Source of the DNA: Pseudomonadota bacterium
Lineage (GTDB): Bacteria > Pseudomonadota > Alphaproteobacteria > Azospirillales > Azospirillaceae
Direction: 5' to 3'
DNA: 64,000 nt
Assembly (NCBI GenBank): GCA_023423695.1
Contig: JAFAFA010000051.1
Location: forward strand, 1-64,000
The stretch's first letter is position 1; the number at the start of each line of letters is the position of its first letter. Below the pieces are notes generated by a model. That model ran no database searches and was not told where the DNA came from. It saw nothing but the letters and a program-made list of their open reading frames with translations. Of the stretch, positions 50,100-60,128 are shown one piece after another. A program made the position numbers and the translations under genes.

Positions 50100-50130
50100 C
50101 CGGCGCGCTGGCGGACAGCCTGCGCGCCGG
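50100..50130 (-). other. Hairpin between acoC and budC
   Basis: CCGGCGCGC (50100-50108) and GCGCGCCGG (50122-50130) form a nine-base perfect stem with a 13-base loop, in the 93-base gap. No T tract; may influence message stability or partial termination inside the aco operon. Confidence 0.45.
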
Positions 50131-50179
50131 TGGCGAGGGGTTCGGGAACCGGGAAAGGGGCGGGAAGGCGGCTGGCTCC

Positions 50180-51304
50180 TCAGTCCGCCTTGGCGATGTG
50201 GTCCTTGAGCAGCGCGTTCACTTTGCCGGCCGCCTCCATCTGCACCATGTGGCCGGCGCCGGGGATCACGGCGACCTGTGCCATGTTCGCCAGCGCCTGG
50301 GCGTGGTCGGCGGGGATGACGCGATCCTCATCGCCCCAGACCACCAGCGTGGGCGTCCTGGCATCCGCGATCCCGGCGGCGAGCACGCTGGCCTGCCGGC
50401 CCTCGGCGAATAGCGAGGCCGACAGCGCCCGCAGCGCCTCGTCCACGCCGTCCAGCCGCTTGTACTTCAAGAGGTCGTCAACCATCTGGCGGCTGACAAG
50501 ACCACGGTCGGCGAACAGTGTCTCCAAGACGGGTTTCAGATCGCGGCGGGATGTCGCACCGACGAAGCCCTGGATGTAGCCATGGTCGATCTGCTCGCCG
50601 AGGCCGGCCGACGCGATCAGCGACAGCGACGCCACCCGGCCCGGCGCGTCGAGTGCCGTGCGCATCGACACCGCCCCGCCCATCGAATGGCCGACGAAAT
50701 GGGCGCGCTCCACCCCGACCGTGTCGAGGAAGCCCAGCACCGCTTTCGACAGGCCGGACAGGCTGGGGTCGGCGATCTGCTTGTTCGACTGGCCGTGGCC
50801 GGGCAGGTCCAGCGCATAGACGGTGGCCTTCTCCGCCAGCGCGTCGATGGTGAACAGCCAGTTGTCGAGGTCGCCGCCGAAGCCGTGGACCAGCAGGACG
50901 GTCGGCCCGCCCTCGCCGCGCTTGGCGTAGCGGATGGTGCCGGCAGGCGTCTCCACGGTGTGATACTGCGGGCCGGCATCGGCCTTGCCGTCGTCTTCGC
51001 TGGCCGGGACGGCGTAGGCGCTGATGAAGGCGTCGATGTCGTCGTCCGGCACGTCGGGTTCCGCCAGCACGGCGATCAGCGCCTTGACCGGATAGACGGT
51101 GCCGGGCTCGCCCAGCACGCGGCGCAGCACGCCGGTCTCTCCCGCCTCGACCACGTTGGTGATCTTGTCGGTCTCGACCTCCAGCAGCTCGTCGCCGATG
51201 GAGATGGTGGACCCCGGCCGCTTCAGCCAGCCGGTGACCTTGCCCTCCGACATGGACAGGCCCCATTTCGGCATGACGATGGGCTTGATGCGCTCGTTCA
51301 ACAT
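50180..51304 (-). CDS. acoC: Acetoin dehydrogenase E2 (dihydrolipoyllysine acetyltransferase, alpha/beta-hydrolase type)
   Basis: A 374-residue E2 of the acetoin dehydrogenase complex. A lipoyl domain lies at about 8-82 with the lipoylated Lys in ELLEVETDKITNVVEA, and the catalytic part is an alpha/beta-hydrolase fold rather than the classic E2 core: LLVHGFGGDLDNW, VGHSMGGAVS (nucleophile Ser), WGDEDRVIPADHA and PGAGHMVQMEA. This layout is diagnostic of AcoC. ATG 51304 has AGGAG ten bases upstream. It is separated from acoB by a 171-base gap that holds repeat copy 5. Confidence 0.95.
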   Translation of the reverse strand: MLNERIKPIVMPKWGLSMSEGKVTGWLKRPGSTISIGDELLEVETDKITNVVEAGETGVLRRVLGEPGTVYPVKALIAVLAEPDVPDDDIDAFISAYAVPASEDDGKADAGPQYHTVETPAGTIRYAKRGEGGPTVLLVHGFGGDLDNWLFTIDALAEKATVYALDLPGHGQSNKQIADPSLSGLSKAVLGFLDTVGVERAHFVGHSMGGAVSMRTALDAPGRVASLSLIASAGLGEQIDHGYIQGFVGATSRRDLKPVLETLFADRGLVSRQMVDDLLKYKRLDGVDEALRALSASLFAEGRQASVLAAGIADARTPTLVVWGDEDRVIPADHAQALANMAQVAVIPGAGHMVQMEAAGKVNALLKDHIAKAD

Positions 51305-51348
51305 GGAACTCGGTCTCCTGGGGGATTTCTTGTTTTGCAACGTGACTT

Positions 51349-51456
51349 GCCCCCACCCCGACCCTCCCCCGCTGGGCGGGGGAGGGGGTAAGTGCTTGTT
51401 CGGGAAGGGGGCGGAGTTCCCTCCCCTGCGAAGCGGGGGAGGGTTAGGGTGGGGGC
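51349..51456. repeat. Palindromic repeat element, copy 5, inside the aco operon
   Basis: About 108 bases bounded by GCCCCCACCC and GGGTGGGGGC with the CCCCCGCTGGGCGGGGGAGG arm. The core (GTAAGTGCTTGTTCGGGAAG) resembles copies 2 and 4. Unlike the other copies it lies between two co-directional genes of one operon (acoB and acoC), where it would be transcribed and could form a long RNA hairpin. Confidence 0.85.
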
Positions 51457-51475
51457 AATCAGGCCGGCGCCTACC

Positions 51476-52507
51476 TCACGCCGCGATGCTGCGCGCGCCC
51501 TGGGGCGACAGCGTGCGCCGGACGGCGCTGGCGATGCTGTCGGCGCTGGGGACGTACAGATCCTCCAGCGACGGCGCGAAGGGCACCGGGGTGTGCGGCG
51601 CCGTCACCATCTGGATGCCGGCCTTCAACGCGCCGAAGGCGTTCTGGCCGACGAAGGCCGCGATGTCGGTGGCGAGGTTGCAGCGCGGATGCGCCTCGTC
51701 CACCACCACCAGCCGGCCGGTGCGTTCCACGCTCTCGACGATGGTGTCCCAGTCGATGGGCGACAGGGTGCGCAGGTCGATCACCTCGGCCTCGGTGCCG
51801 TCCTTCGCCAGCGTCGCCGCCGCCTCCATGGCGCGGTGGACGGTCAGGCCGTAGCTGACGATGGTCACGTCGTCGCCGTCGCGCAGGACGTTCGCCTCGC
51901 CGAAGGGGATGGCGTAGCTCTCCGCCGGAACCTCGCATTCCAGGCCGTAGAGGTTCTTGTGCTCGCAGAAGATGACGGGATCGTTGTCGCGGATCGACTG
52001 GATCAGCAGGCCCTTGGCGTCATAGGCGTTGCTGGGGCAGACAACCTTCAGCCCTGGAATGTGGGTGAACAGCGGGGTCAGCATCTGCGAATGCTGGGCG
52101 GCGGCGCGGAAGCCGGCGCCGACCATGCCGCGGATCACCACCGGCGTCTCGGCCTTGCCGCCGAACATGTAGCGGAACTTGGCGGCCTGGTTGAAGATCT
52201 GGTCGAAGCAAACGCCCATGAAGTCCATGAACATCAGCTCCGCCACCGGCCGCAGGCCGCAGGCGGCGGCACCGACGGCGGCGCCGATATAGGCGGATTC
52301 CGACAGCGGCGTGTCCATCAGCCGGTCGCCATGCTTGGCGTACAGCCCCTTGGTGACGCCCAGCACGCCGCCCCAGGCGTCGTCCTCGCCCTGGGCGCCG
52401 GTGCCGCCGACGATGTCCTCGCCCATGACGATGACGGTCGGGTCGCGGCGCATCTCCAGGTCCAGGGCCTCGTTGATCGCCTGCTTCATGCTGATCTTGC
52501 GGGACAT
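51476..52507 (-). CDS. acoB: Acetoin dehydrogenase E1 beta subunit
   Basis: Beta chain of the TPP-dependent E1 that cleaves acetoin, 343 residues. Typical E1-beta stretches are MGEDIVGGTGAQGEDDAWGGVLGVTKGL (in part), DTPLSESAYIGAAVGAA, FMDFMGVCFDQIFNQAAKFRYMFGG and GFRAAAQHSQMLTPLFTHIPGLKVV (in part). The C-terminal half holds the transketolase C domain (LRTLSPIDWDTIVESVERTGRLVVVDE in part). ATG 52507 with GGAGG upstream; 35 bases after acoA. Confidence 0.96.
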   Translation of the reverse strand: MSRKISMKQAINEALDLEMRRDPTVIVMGEDIVGGTGAQGEDDAWGGVLGVTKGLYAKHGDRLMDTPLSESAYIGAAVGAAACGLRPVAELMFMDFMGVCFDQIFNQAAKFRYMFGGKAETPVVIRGMVGAGFRAAAQHSQMLTPLFTHIPGLKVVCPSNAYDAKGLLIQSIRDNDPVIFCEHKNLYGLECEVPAESYAIPFGEANVLRDGDDVTIVSYGLTVHRAMEAAATLAKDGTEAEVIDLRTLSPIDWDTIVESVERTGRLVVVDEAHPRCNLATDIAAFVGQNAFGALKAGIQMVTAPHTPVPFAPSLEDLYVPSADSIASAVRRTLSPQGARSIAA

Positions 52508-52542
52508 GTGTTTCCTCCGCGTCTTGAGGTTCTTTATTGGGC

Positions 52543-53526
52543 TCAGTAGGCGACGTAGACGTCGGTCAGCAGATCTTCCGCCGCCGGCAGCGGGGCGTCC
52601 TTGGCGGCGCGCACGGCGTCCTCGATCAGCGCGTTGACCTCGCGGTCGATGGCCTGCAGATCGTCGCGGCCGATCACCCCGGCCTCGATCAGCCGTTCCG
52701 ACAGGATGGTCAGGCAGTCGCGCGACGCGCGGATGGCCTCCAGTTCGCCCTTGGCGCGGTAGGTCTGGGCGTCGCCTTCGAAATGGCCGTAGAAGCGGAC
52801 CATGTTGCATTCCAGCAGGGCCGGGCCGCCGCCGTCGCGGGCGCGGCGGATGATCTCGCCGGCCGCCTCGTACACCGCGAAGAAGTCGGTGCCGTCCACC
52901 GTGACGCCCGGCATGCCGAAGCCGGTGGCGCGGTCGACATAGCTGTCGCAGGACACCGCCCACTCCATCGCCGTGGATTCGGCATAGCCGTTGTTCTCGA
53001 CCACGAAGACCACCGGCAGGTTCCACACGGCGGCGAGGTTCAGGCTTTCCAGGAAGGTGCCCTGGTTGGAGGCGCCGTCGCCGACGAAGGTGATGCCGAC
53101 GCCGCGGTCGCCGCGCACCTTGGCCGCCAACGCCGCCCCGCAGATCAGCGGCGCACCGGCGCCGAGGATGCCGTTGGCGCCCATCATGCCCTTGGACAGG
53201 TCGGCGATGTGCATCGACCCGCCCTTGCCCCGGCAGGCGCCGGTGCTGCGGCCGTAGATCTCCGCCATCATCGCGTGGACGTCGACGCCCTTGGCGATGC
53301 AATGGCCGTGGCCGCGGTGGGTGGAGGCGATGCGGTCGTTGTCGTTCAGGTGCATCATGATGCCGGTGGCGCAGGCCTCCTCGCCGGCATAGAGGTGGAC
53401 GAAGCCGGGGATGTCGCCCTTGGCGAAATCGACGTGCAGCCGCTCCTCGAATTCGCGGATCGTCCGCATGGTGCGGTAGGCCTTCAGCAGCTCGTCCTTG
53501 CCGAGGGGGAAGGGATTCTGGGCCAT
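52543..53526 (-). CDS. acoA: Acetoin dehydrogenase E1 alpha subunit
   Basis: Alpha chain of acetoin dehydrogenase E1, 327 residues, carrying the thiamine diphosphate site: GDGASNQGTFLESLNLAAVWNLPVVFVVENNGY (in part) contains the GDG-X(n)-NN TPP motif. HRGHGHCIAKGVDVHAMMAEIYG and GRSTGACRGKGGSMHI are other E1-alpha marks. ATG 53526 with GGAG upstream. Follows acoX after 32 bases. With AcoB and AcoC it converts acetoin to acetaldehyde and acetyl-CoA; the E3 (lipoamide dehydrogenase) is not encoded in the window. Confidence 0.96.
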   Translation of the reverse strand: MAQNPFPLGKDELLKAYRTMRTIREFEERLHVDFAKGDIPGFVHLYAGEEACATGIMMHLNDNDRIASTHRGHGHCIAKGVDVHAMMAEIYGRSTGACRGKGGSMHIADLSKGMMGANGILGAGAPLICGAALAAKVRGDRGVGITFVGDGASNQGTFLESLNLAAVWNLPVVFVVENNGYAESTAMEWAVSCDSYVDRATGFGMPGVTVDGTDFFAVYEAAGEIIRRARDGGGPALLECNMVRFYGHFEGDAQTYRAKGELEAIRASRDCLTILSERLIEAGVIGRDDLQAIDREVNALIEDAVRAAKDAPLPAAEDLLTDVYVAY

Positions 53527-53558
53527 GAGGTGTTTTCTCCCTGGTTGGTGTTTGGTGG

Positions 53559-54623
53559 TTAGAAAGCGGCTGTGACGGGCACCGGGGTGCCGGTCAGCAG
53601 CCGGTTCTGGCCGGCGTGCCGCATCACCGCGGCGACGTTGACCGTGCGGAAGGCGTCGTCCTTCAGCGTCAGGGACAGGCGGTCGCGTTCGCTGAAGGAC
53701 AGTTCGCGCTCGCCATCCAGCGCGATGGAGCCGGCGGCGACCTCCGGCACGAAGGCCACGTCGGCCGGCATGCGGCGCCAGTCGGTGACGCCGACCTCGG
53801 CCATCATCCCCGGCGCGATGGGGGCGTGGAGCGTGGTGCTCCTGCGGCAATTGCCGTCGGGTGACAGCCGCACCATCAGGCCGCCGCTCTCCTCGCGGCC
53901 GACGGGTTCCAGCAGGCCGGCGATGGCCGACATGCCGATCACCTCCGGATCGGCGAAGGTGACGTAGAGTTCGCGGAAATTTTCGGTCCGCCACAGGGCG
54001 CGGGCGCCGATGTAGCGCTCCGTCACCAGGGCGACATCGACCAGCGCCATCTCGGTCACGGCGCCGCCGTTCGCCCCGCGGTCGAGGGACACGTCGATGC
54101 GTTTGTTGGCGGCGAAGGCGATGTGCGGCGGCACCCGGCCGGTCACCGCCAGCCCGGTGGCGAGCCCGGTGATGGTCGGCTCGCGGTGTTCGGGGAAGGC
54201 GTTGTTGGTGCCGGTGGAGATGCCGGCGATCGGCACCGTCCCGCATTCGGCCGCCACCGCCCGGTGGGTGCCGTCGCCGCCCAGCACCACCAGAGCCGAG
54301 ACTCCCGCCCGCCGCATCTCCGCCGTGGCGCGGTGGGTGTCGGCGACGGTGCCGGTGACCGGCATGGAAACGGGGTGGAGGGCAGGGTAGATGTCCTCGC
54401 CACGCGCTTTCGCCCGCATCATGCCGCGTTCGACATGGGCGCGGATGCCGCCATTCTCCGGCATCATCAGAACGTCGCGGACGCCGCAGGAATGCAGCGC
54501 CGCCAGCACCCGCAGCAGGATGTTCGCCCGGTCGGCGATCTGCAGGCTGGTGGCGTTGGCGACGACCCGGCGGATATCGCGGGCGGAAACCGGATTGGCG
54601 ACGATGCCGACGACCGGAGCCAA
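53559..54623 (-). CDS. acoX: AcoX, ATP-NAD kinase-like protein of acetoin operons
   Basis: A 354-residue protein of the AcoX family, related to NAD kinases but of unproven activity; it is the first gene of many aco operons. GIVANPVSARDIRRVVANATS at the start and VLGGDGTHRAVAAECG (the NAD-kinase GGDG motif) with GISTGTNNAFP are diagnostic. Start is TTG 54623: GGAGG stands seven bases upstream, and no ATG or GTG is available before the conserved N-terminal strand. A consensus sigma54 promoter lies 61 bases upstream of it. Confidence 0.93.
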   Translation of the reverse strand: MAPVVGIVANPVSARDIRRVVANATSLQIADRANILLRVLAALHSCGVRDVLMMPENGGIRAHVERGMMRAKARGEDIYPALHPVSMPVTGTVADTHRATAEMRRAGVSALVVLGGDGTHRAVAAECGTVPIAGISTGTNNAFPEHREPTITGLATGLAVTGRVPPHIAFAANKRIDVSLDRGANGGAVTEMALVDVALVTERYIGARALWRTENFRELYVTFADPEVIGMSAIAGLLEPVGREESGGLMVRLSPDGNCRRSTTLHAPIAPGMMAEVGVTDWRRMPADVAFVPEVAAGSIALDGERELSFSERDRLSLTLKDDAFRTVNVAAVMRHAGQNRLLTGTPVPVTAAF

Positions 54624-54683
54624 GATGGCGCCTCCCCCTCGTTGCGGCGCGCCGTTGATCGACGCGCGGTTCGAGGGGGTAAG

Positions 54684-54699
54684 AGCAACCGCCGTGCCA
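54684..54699 (-). promoter_or_regulatory. Sigma54 promoter of the aco operon
   Basis: Minus-strand TGGCACGGCGGTTGCT matches TGGCACG-N4-TTGCW at every fixed position. It is 61 bases before the acoX start. Acetoin operons in other bacteria use sigma54 and the activator AcoR, which agrees with this. Confidence 0.88.
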
Positions 54700-54764
54700 G
54701 ATGGTCAGTTCGGCGGATTTTCTTGATTTTCAACGGTCGGAGGTGAGGCGGCGGGGTGGGGCGT

Positions 54765-54780
54765 TGCAACAGGTGTTGCA
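54765..54780 (-). promoter_or_regulatory. Palindromic activator site of the aco promoter, proximal
   Basis: TGCAACAGGTGTTGCA is a perfect 16-base palindrome (TGCAACA/TGTTGCA around GG), 66 bases upstream of the -24 box. It is the likely target of an AcoR-type enhancer-binding protein. Confidence 0.7.
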
Positions 54781-54799
54781 CGGGCTGTTGCGCCGCCGG

Positions 54800-54815
54800 T
54801 GCAACAGGTGTGGCG
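54800..54815 (-). promoter_or_regulatory. Activator site of the aco promoter, distal
   Basis: TGCAACAGGTGTGGCG repeats the proximal site with three changes in the right half. The two copies start 35 bases apart. Between them GCTGTTGC adds a further half-site. Right of this, GGT-N-ACC type symmetry near 54914-54931 and TTCGT/ACGAA (54908-54925) might serve the divergent oxidase gene; the rest of the 54624-54967 gap shows nothing more. Confidence 0.55.
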
Positions 54816-54967
54816 GTTCAGGCGGAATTGGAGCCAACCTGCGGCGCCCCCGGCATTCCACCCCTGCGCATCGCCCGTCTTGCCAAGCATTCACCCGGCG
54901 CTTTAGCTTCGTTTGGTCATACGAATGAACCATCGCAATGAATCTTGGAGCGGGGAGGACAACACCC

Positions 54968-56371
54968 ATGACCGTCATCGCCACCACCCAGCCGCGCGCG
55001 GCCCTGACCGAGGAGGCTCGGGCCGAGCTGACGGCTCTGCTGGGCGACCGGTTCACCACCTCCCTGCCGGTGCGCGAGCATCACGGCAAGGACGAGTCCT
55101 ACCACACGCCCTTCCCGCCGGACGGCGTCGCCTTCGCCAACTCGACCGAGGAAGTCAGCGCGATCGTGAAGATCTGCGCGAAGCACAAGCTGCCGATCAT
55201 CCCCTTCGGCACCGGCACCTCGCTGGAGGGCGGCATCGCCGCGCTGGCCGGCGGCATCACCATCGACCTCTCGGGCATGCAGCAGATCCTGCGCGTCAGC
55301 CCGGAGGATCTGGACGTCACCGTCCAGGCCGGCGTGACCCGCAAGCAGTTGAACGAGCATCTGCGCGACACCGGCCTGTTCTTCCCCATCGATCCCGGCG
55401 CCAACGCCTCTCTCGGCGGCATGACGGCGACCAGGGCCAGCGGCACCAACGCCGTGCGTTACGGCACCATGCGCGAGAACGTCCTGGGCCTGACGGTGGT
55501 GCTCGCCGATGGCCGCGTCATCAAGACCGGCGGGCGGGCGCGCAAGTCCGCGGCCGGCTATGACCTGACCCGGCTGTTCGTCGGCTCCGAAGGCACGCTC
55601 GGCATCATCACCGAGGTGACGCTGAAGCTCTACGGCATCCCGGAGGCGATCTCCTCGGCGGTCTGCGCCTTCCCGACCATCAAGGGCGCGGTCGACACCG
55701 TGATCCAGACCATCCAGGTCGGCGTCCCCGTCGCCCGGATCGAGCTGCTGGACGAGGTGCAGATCGATGCCGTCAACAAATACTCCAAGCTCGACTACGC
55801 CGTGGCGCCCACCCTGTTCTTCGAATTCCACGGCACCGAGGCCGGCGTGAAGGAGCAGGCGGAGATGGTGGCCGCCATCGCCGCCGAGCATGGCGGCCTG
55901 GAATTCGCCTGGGCCACCCGCCCGGAAGACCGCTCGAAGCTGTGGCAGGCCCGGCACGACGCCTATTACGCCGCACTCGCCCTGCGTCCGGGGTCGAAGG
56001 GCTGGCCGACCGACGTCTGCGTGCCGATCTCGCGGCTGGCCGACTGCATCCTGGAGACCAAGAAGGATCTGGCGGAGTCCGACATGCTGGCCCCGATGGT
56101 CGGCCATGTCGGCGACGGCAACTTCCACCTCGTCTATGTCCTCGACCCCGAGAATCCGGCCGAGATGGCGGAAGCGCAGCGTCTTGCCGACAAGATGGTG
56201 ACCCGCGCGCTGGAGATGGGCGGCACCTGCACCGGCGAGCACGGCATCGGCTACGGCAAGATGGCGTTCCTGGAACAGGAGACCGGCGAAGCGTTCAACG
56301 TCATGGGCGACCTGAAGCGCGCCTTCGATCCGGACAACCTGTTGAATCCGGGCAAGGTGGTGCGGGTCTAA
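54968..56371 (+). CDS. FAD-binding oxidase/dehydrogenase, GlcD/D-lactate dehydrogenase type
   Basis: A 467-residue flavoenzyme of the FAD-binding-4 (VAO) family. The FAD domain has PIIPFGTGTSLEGGIAAL, and the DPGANASLGGMTATRASGTNAVRYGTM stretch (in part); GYDLTRLFVGSEGTLGIITEVTLKL follows. The C-terminal FAD-oxidase domain contains GHVGDGNFHLVYVLD and ends with GGTCTGEHGIGYGKM and DPDNLLNPGKV, the catalytic histidine region of D-lactate/glycolate/D-2-hydroxyacid dehydrogenases. No FeS subunits (GlcEF) are adjacent, favouring a stand-alone cytochrome-c-type D-lactate dehydrogenase. ATG 54968 has GGGGAGG upstream. Divergent from acoX. Confidence 0.92.
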   Translation: MTVIATTQPRAALTEEARAELTALLGDRFTTSLPVREHHGKDESYHTPFPPDGVAFANSTEEVSAIVKICAKHKLPIIPFGTGTSLEGGIAALAGGITIDLSGMQQILRVSPEDLDVTVQAGVTRKQLNEHLRDTGLFFPIDPGANASLGGMTATRASGTNAVRYGTMRENVLGLTVVLADGRVIKTGGRARKSAAGYDLTRLFVGSEGTLGIITEVTLKLYGIPEAISSAVCAFPTIKGAVDTVIQTIQVGVPVARIELLDEVQIDAVNKYSKLDYAVAPTLFFEFHGTEAGVKEQAEMVAAIAAEHGGLEFAWATRPEDRSKLWQARHDAYYAALALRPGSKGWPTDVCVPISRLADCILETKKDLAESDMLAPMVGHVGDGNFHLVYVLDPENPAEMAEAQRLADKMVTRALEMGGTCTGEHGIGYGKMAFLEQETGEAFNVMGDLKRAFDPDNLLNPGKVVRV

Positions 56372-56380
56372 GGGGCCTCG

Positions 56381-56530
56381 GCCCCCTCCCTAACCCTCCC
56401 CCGCCCTCGGCCGGCCGAAGGCCGGTCCGATTGCGGGAGAGGGGACTGCCGCTGCATCGGCAAACCAGTCACATTGGCAAGCATCCTGCCCCCTCTCCCA
56501 CCGAAGGTGGGGGAGGGATGGGGAGGGGGC
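56381..56530. repeat. Intergenic palindromic repeat element, copy 6 (divergent)
   Basis: About 150 bases bounded by GCCCCCTCCC and GGGAGGGGGC, with CCCTAACCCTCCCCCGCC on the left and CTCTCCCACCGAAGGTGGGGG on the right. It keeps the C-rich/G-rich plan but differs from the other copies in core and arms, and includes GGCCGGCCGAAGGCCGG. It fills the gap between the convergent oxidase and YaiI-family genes. Confidence 0.7.
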
Positions 56531-56548
56531 AACCGTTGCGTCCACCCC

Positions 56549-57028
56549 TCACCGGAACTTCGGCCGCCGCCCCGCCTTCAGCGCCTGCACCGCCTGATCC
56601 AGCGTCTGCAGGAACTGCGACTTGTCGCGTTGGCTCATCGGGGCGTTGCCGCCACCGACCACGCCCATGTCGCGCAGATCCTGCATCAGCGCGCGGGTGG
56701 CCAGCGCCGTGCCGACGCTGTCCGGCGTGAAGGGGCGGCCGGTCGGGCCGATCACCACCGCGTTCCGCTTCACGCAGCGGTCGGCCAGCGGGATGTCGGC
56801 CGTCACCACGATGTCGGTCGGGCCGGCATGCTCGGCGATCCAGTTGTCGGCGGCGTCGAAACCGTCGCTGACCACCACCAGCTCCGCCAAGCACTCCGTC
56901 GGCAGGCGGAGCGGCGCGTTGGCGACCAGCCACACCTTGCAGCCGGTGCGGCCTGCGACCTTGTAGACCTCTGCCTTGACCGGGCAGGCGTCGGCATCGA
57001 CGTAGATTTCGACTTTGGAACTGACCAA
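56549..57028 (-). CDS. YaiI/YqxD family (UPF0178) protein
   Basis: A 159-residue PIN-like protein of the conserved UPF0178 family. Motifs: IYVDADACPVKAEVYKVAGR, VVSDGFDAADNWIAEHAGPTDIVVTADIPLADRC (in part) and DSVGTALATRALMQDLRDMG. The spaced aspartates fit a metal-dependent nuclease fold, but no activity is established. ATG 57028 with GGAGGAAAT upstream. Confidence 0.92.
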   Translation of the reverse strand: MVSSKVEIYVDADACPVKAEVYKVAGRTGCKVWLVANAPLRLPTECLAELVVVSDGFDAADNWIAEHAGPTDIVVTADIPLADRCVKRNAVVIGPTGRPFTPDSVGTALATRALMQDLRDMGVVGGGNAPMSQRDKSQFLQTLDQAVQALKAGRRPKFR

Positions 57029-57190
57029 ACCATTTCCTCCGGATACCGTCCGGCCCCCGCCGGGTGGCTCAACAAGGTTTCATGCAAAGCCCTTATGCGC
57101 TAAAACCAGTCCCTAGCGACAGGGTGCCGTAGAACCATAGGGATGGGGCGGCGCCAATTCTCACATTTTTTCGGAAGGTCGGAGCGGCGC

Positions 57191-58867
<1,677 letters not shown>

Positions 58868-58884
58868 TCCTCTAGGCTGAACGA

Positions 58885-58925
58885 GAAAGGCCGCCCCGTC
58901 CGGTTGGAGGGGGCGGCCTTTTTCA
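58885..58925 (+). terminator. Bidirectional terminator after ettA
   Basis: AAGGCCGCCCC (58887-58897) pairs perfectly with GGGGCGGCCTT (58910-58920), loop of 12, then TTT on the plus strand and an A run on the left for the opposite direction. It serves ettA and the convergent stress-protein gene ending at 58948. Confidence 0.9.
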
Positions 58926-58947
58926 TGTCCGCGATCGGTCAGTCCCG

Positions 58948-60123
58948 TCAGCGGGTGATGTCGTCGTCCGTCCGGTCGGAGAGCGGCCGGTCGGACAGCG
59001 GGTTGCGGGTGCTCTTGTCCCGCGTGTCCTCGATCTCCACCTCGGTGCGGCGGACGGTGTCGCGGACGCTCTGGGCGCGTTCCTCGACATCCTTGCGGAC
59101 CACGACCGTCTCGCGGACATGGGCGGTCTTGCTGACGACAGCCTCCTCGTCGGTCTCCGTCACCTCGATGGTGCGCTCGCGGAAGGCGTCGGCCGGCACA
59201 TCGGTGCTGCCCTCGACCAGGCCGCCGGGGCGGCGTTCGACGGTGACGGTCTCGTCACGCAAGCGGACCTGCTCCTCGACCGGCGTCTCGACGACATAGC
59301 TGCGGACACGGACGCCGCCGCGCTCGACGGTGCGCTTGCCAATGTTGACCTGCTCTTCGACGATCGGGATCTGCTCTTCCCGCTCGGAGGTGCCGGTGCG
59401 GGTGGTGCGGGTGCTGTCGGTGTTGACGTCGCGCATGGCGGCGGCGGCCCCCGTCAGGCCCGCGGTGCTGGCGCTGGTGCCCGTGGTGTCGATGGCAGTG
59501 CGGCCGGGCGAATAGCGCAGGCGCTCTTCCTCCGCCGAGCTCTCGTCGTAATAGTCGGCGCTCTCGTCGAAGCCGGTCCAACCGGAGTTGCGATAGGCGG
59601 TGCTGCGTTCCTCGACATCCACCACATTGCCGCGCTCCAGCACCTCCATGGCGCGGTCGACGTCTTCCTCGTCCAGCCGCAGCTTCAGCAGCGAGCCGCC
59701 ACGGCGCACGCCCTCGGCATAGACCTGCGCATCCTGGTTGGGAATGCCCCAGCCCGACAGGCGGGTGAGGATGCCGCCGCCGGTCGTGCCAGTGGTGCTG
59801 CCGGCGGTCGAACCCATCCCCGCGCCCATTCCGGTACCGGTTCCCAAACCGGTGCCCATGCCGCTGCCGGGCACGGTGTTGGGCGACGCGACATAGCCGG
59901 TGGACAGGTCGGTGCGGGCCATGCCGCTGGCGGCCCCGACCGACGAATCGCCGGTGGTGGTGCCGAGTCCGGTGGTGTCGCTGCCGCTCCACCCGCCGCT
60001 GGTCAGATCGGCATGGGACAGAATCTCGACAGCACTGGATTCGAACCCGGCGGCCTGCAGGTCGCGGGATGCGGTTTCGGCCTCGGATCGGTGATCGTAG
60101 AGGGCAACGATGGTTTTGGTCAT
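58948..60123 (-). CDS. YsnF/AvaK-type stress protein with DUF2382 domain
   Basis: A 391-residue protein. Residues 1-40 plus about 125-170 form a GSP17M-like domain (KTIVALYDHRSEAETASRDLQAAGF; YAEGVRRGGSLLKLRLDEEDVDRAMEVLER in part), interrupted by a Gly/Thr/Ser-rich low-complexity insert (GMGTGLGTGTGMGAGMG). The C-terminal half is DUF2382 (EEQIPIVEEQVNIGKRTVERGGVRVRSYVVETPVEEQVRLRDETVTVERRP in part), a beta-rich domain with a PRC-like repeat pattern. Homologues are general-stress proteins in Bacillus and cyanobacteria, function unknown. ATG 60123. A second DUF2382 gene lies just upstream, five bases apart. Confidence 0.85.
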   Translation of the reverse strand: MTKTIVALYDHRSEAETASRDLQAAGFESSAVEILSHADLTSGGWSGSDTTGLGTTTGDSSVGAASGMARTDLSTGYVASPNTVPGSGMGTGLGTGTGMGAGMGSTAGSTTGTTGGGILTRLSGWGIPNQDAQVYAEGVRRGGSLLKLRLDEEDVDRAMEVLERGNVVDVEERSTAYRNSGWTGFDESADYYDESSAEEERLRYSPGRTAIDTTGTSASTAGLTGAAAAMRDVNTDSTRTTRTGTSEREEQIPIVEEQVNIGKRTVERGGVRVRSYVVETPVEEQVRLRDETVTVERRPGGLVEGSTDVPADAFRERTIEVTETDEEAVVSKTAHVRETVVVRKDVEERAQSVRDTVRRTEVEIEDTRDKSTRNPLSDRPLSDRTDDDITR

Positions 60124-60128
60124 CGGCT

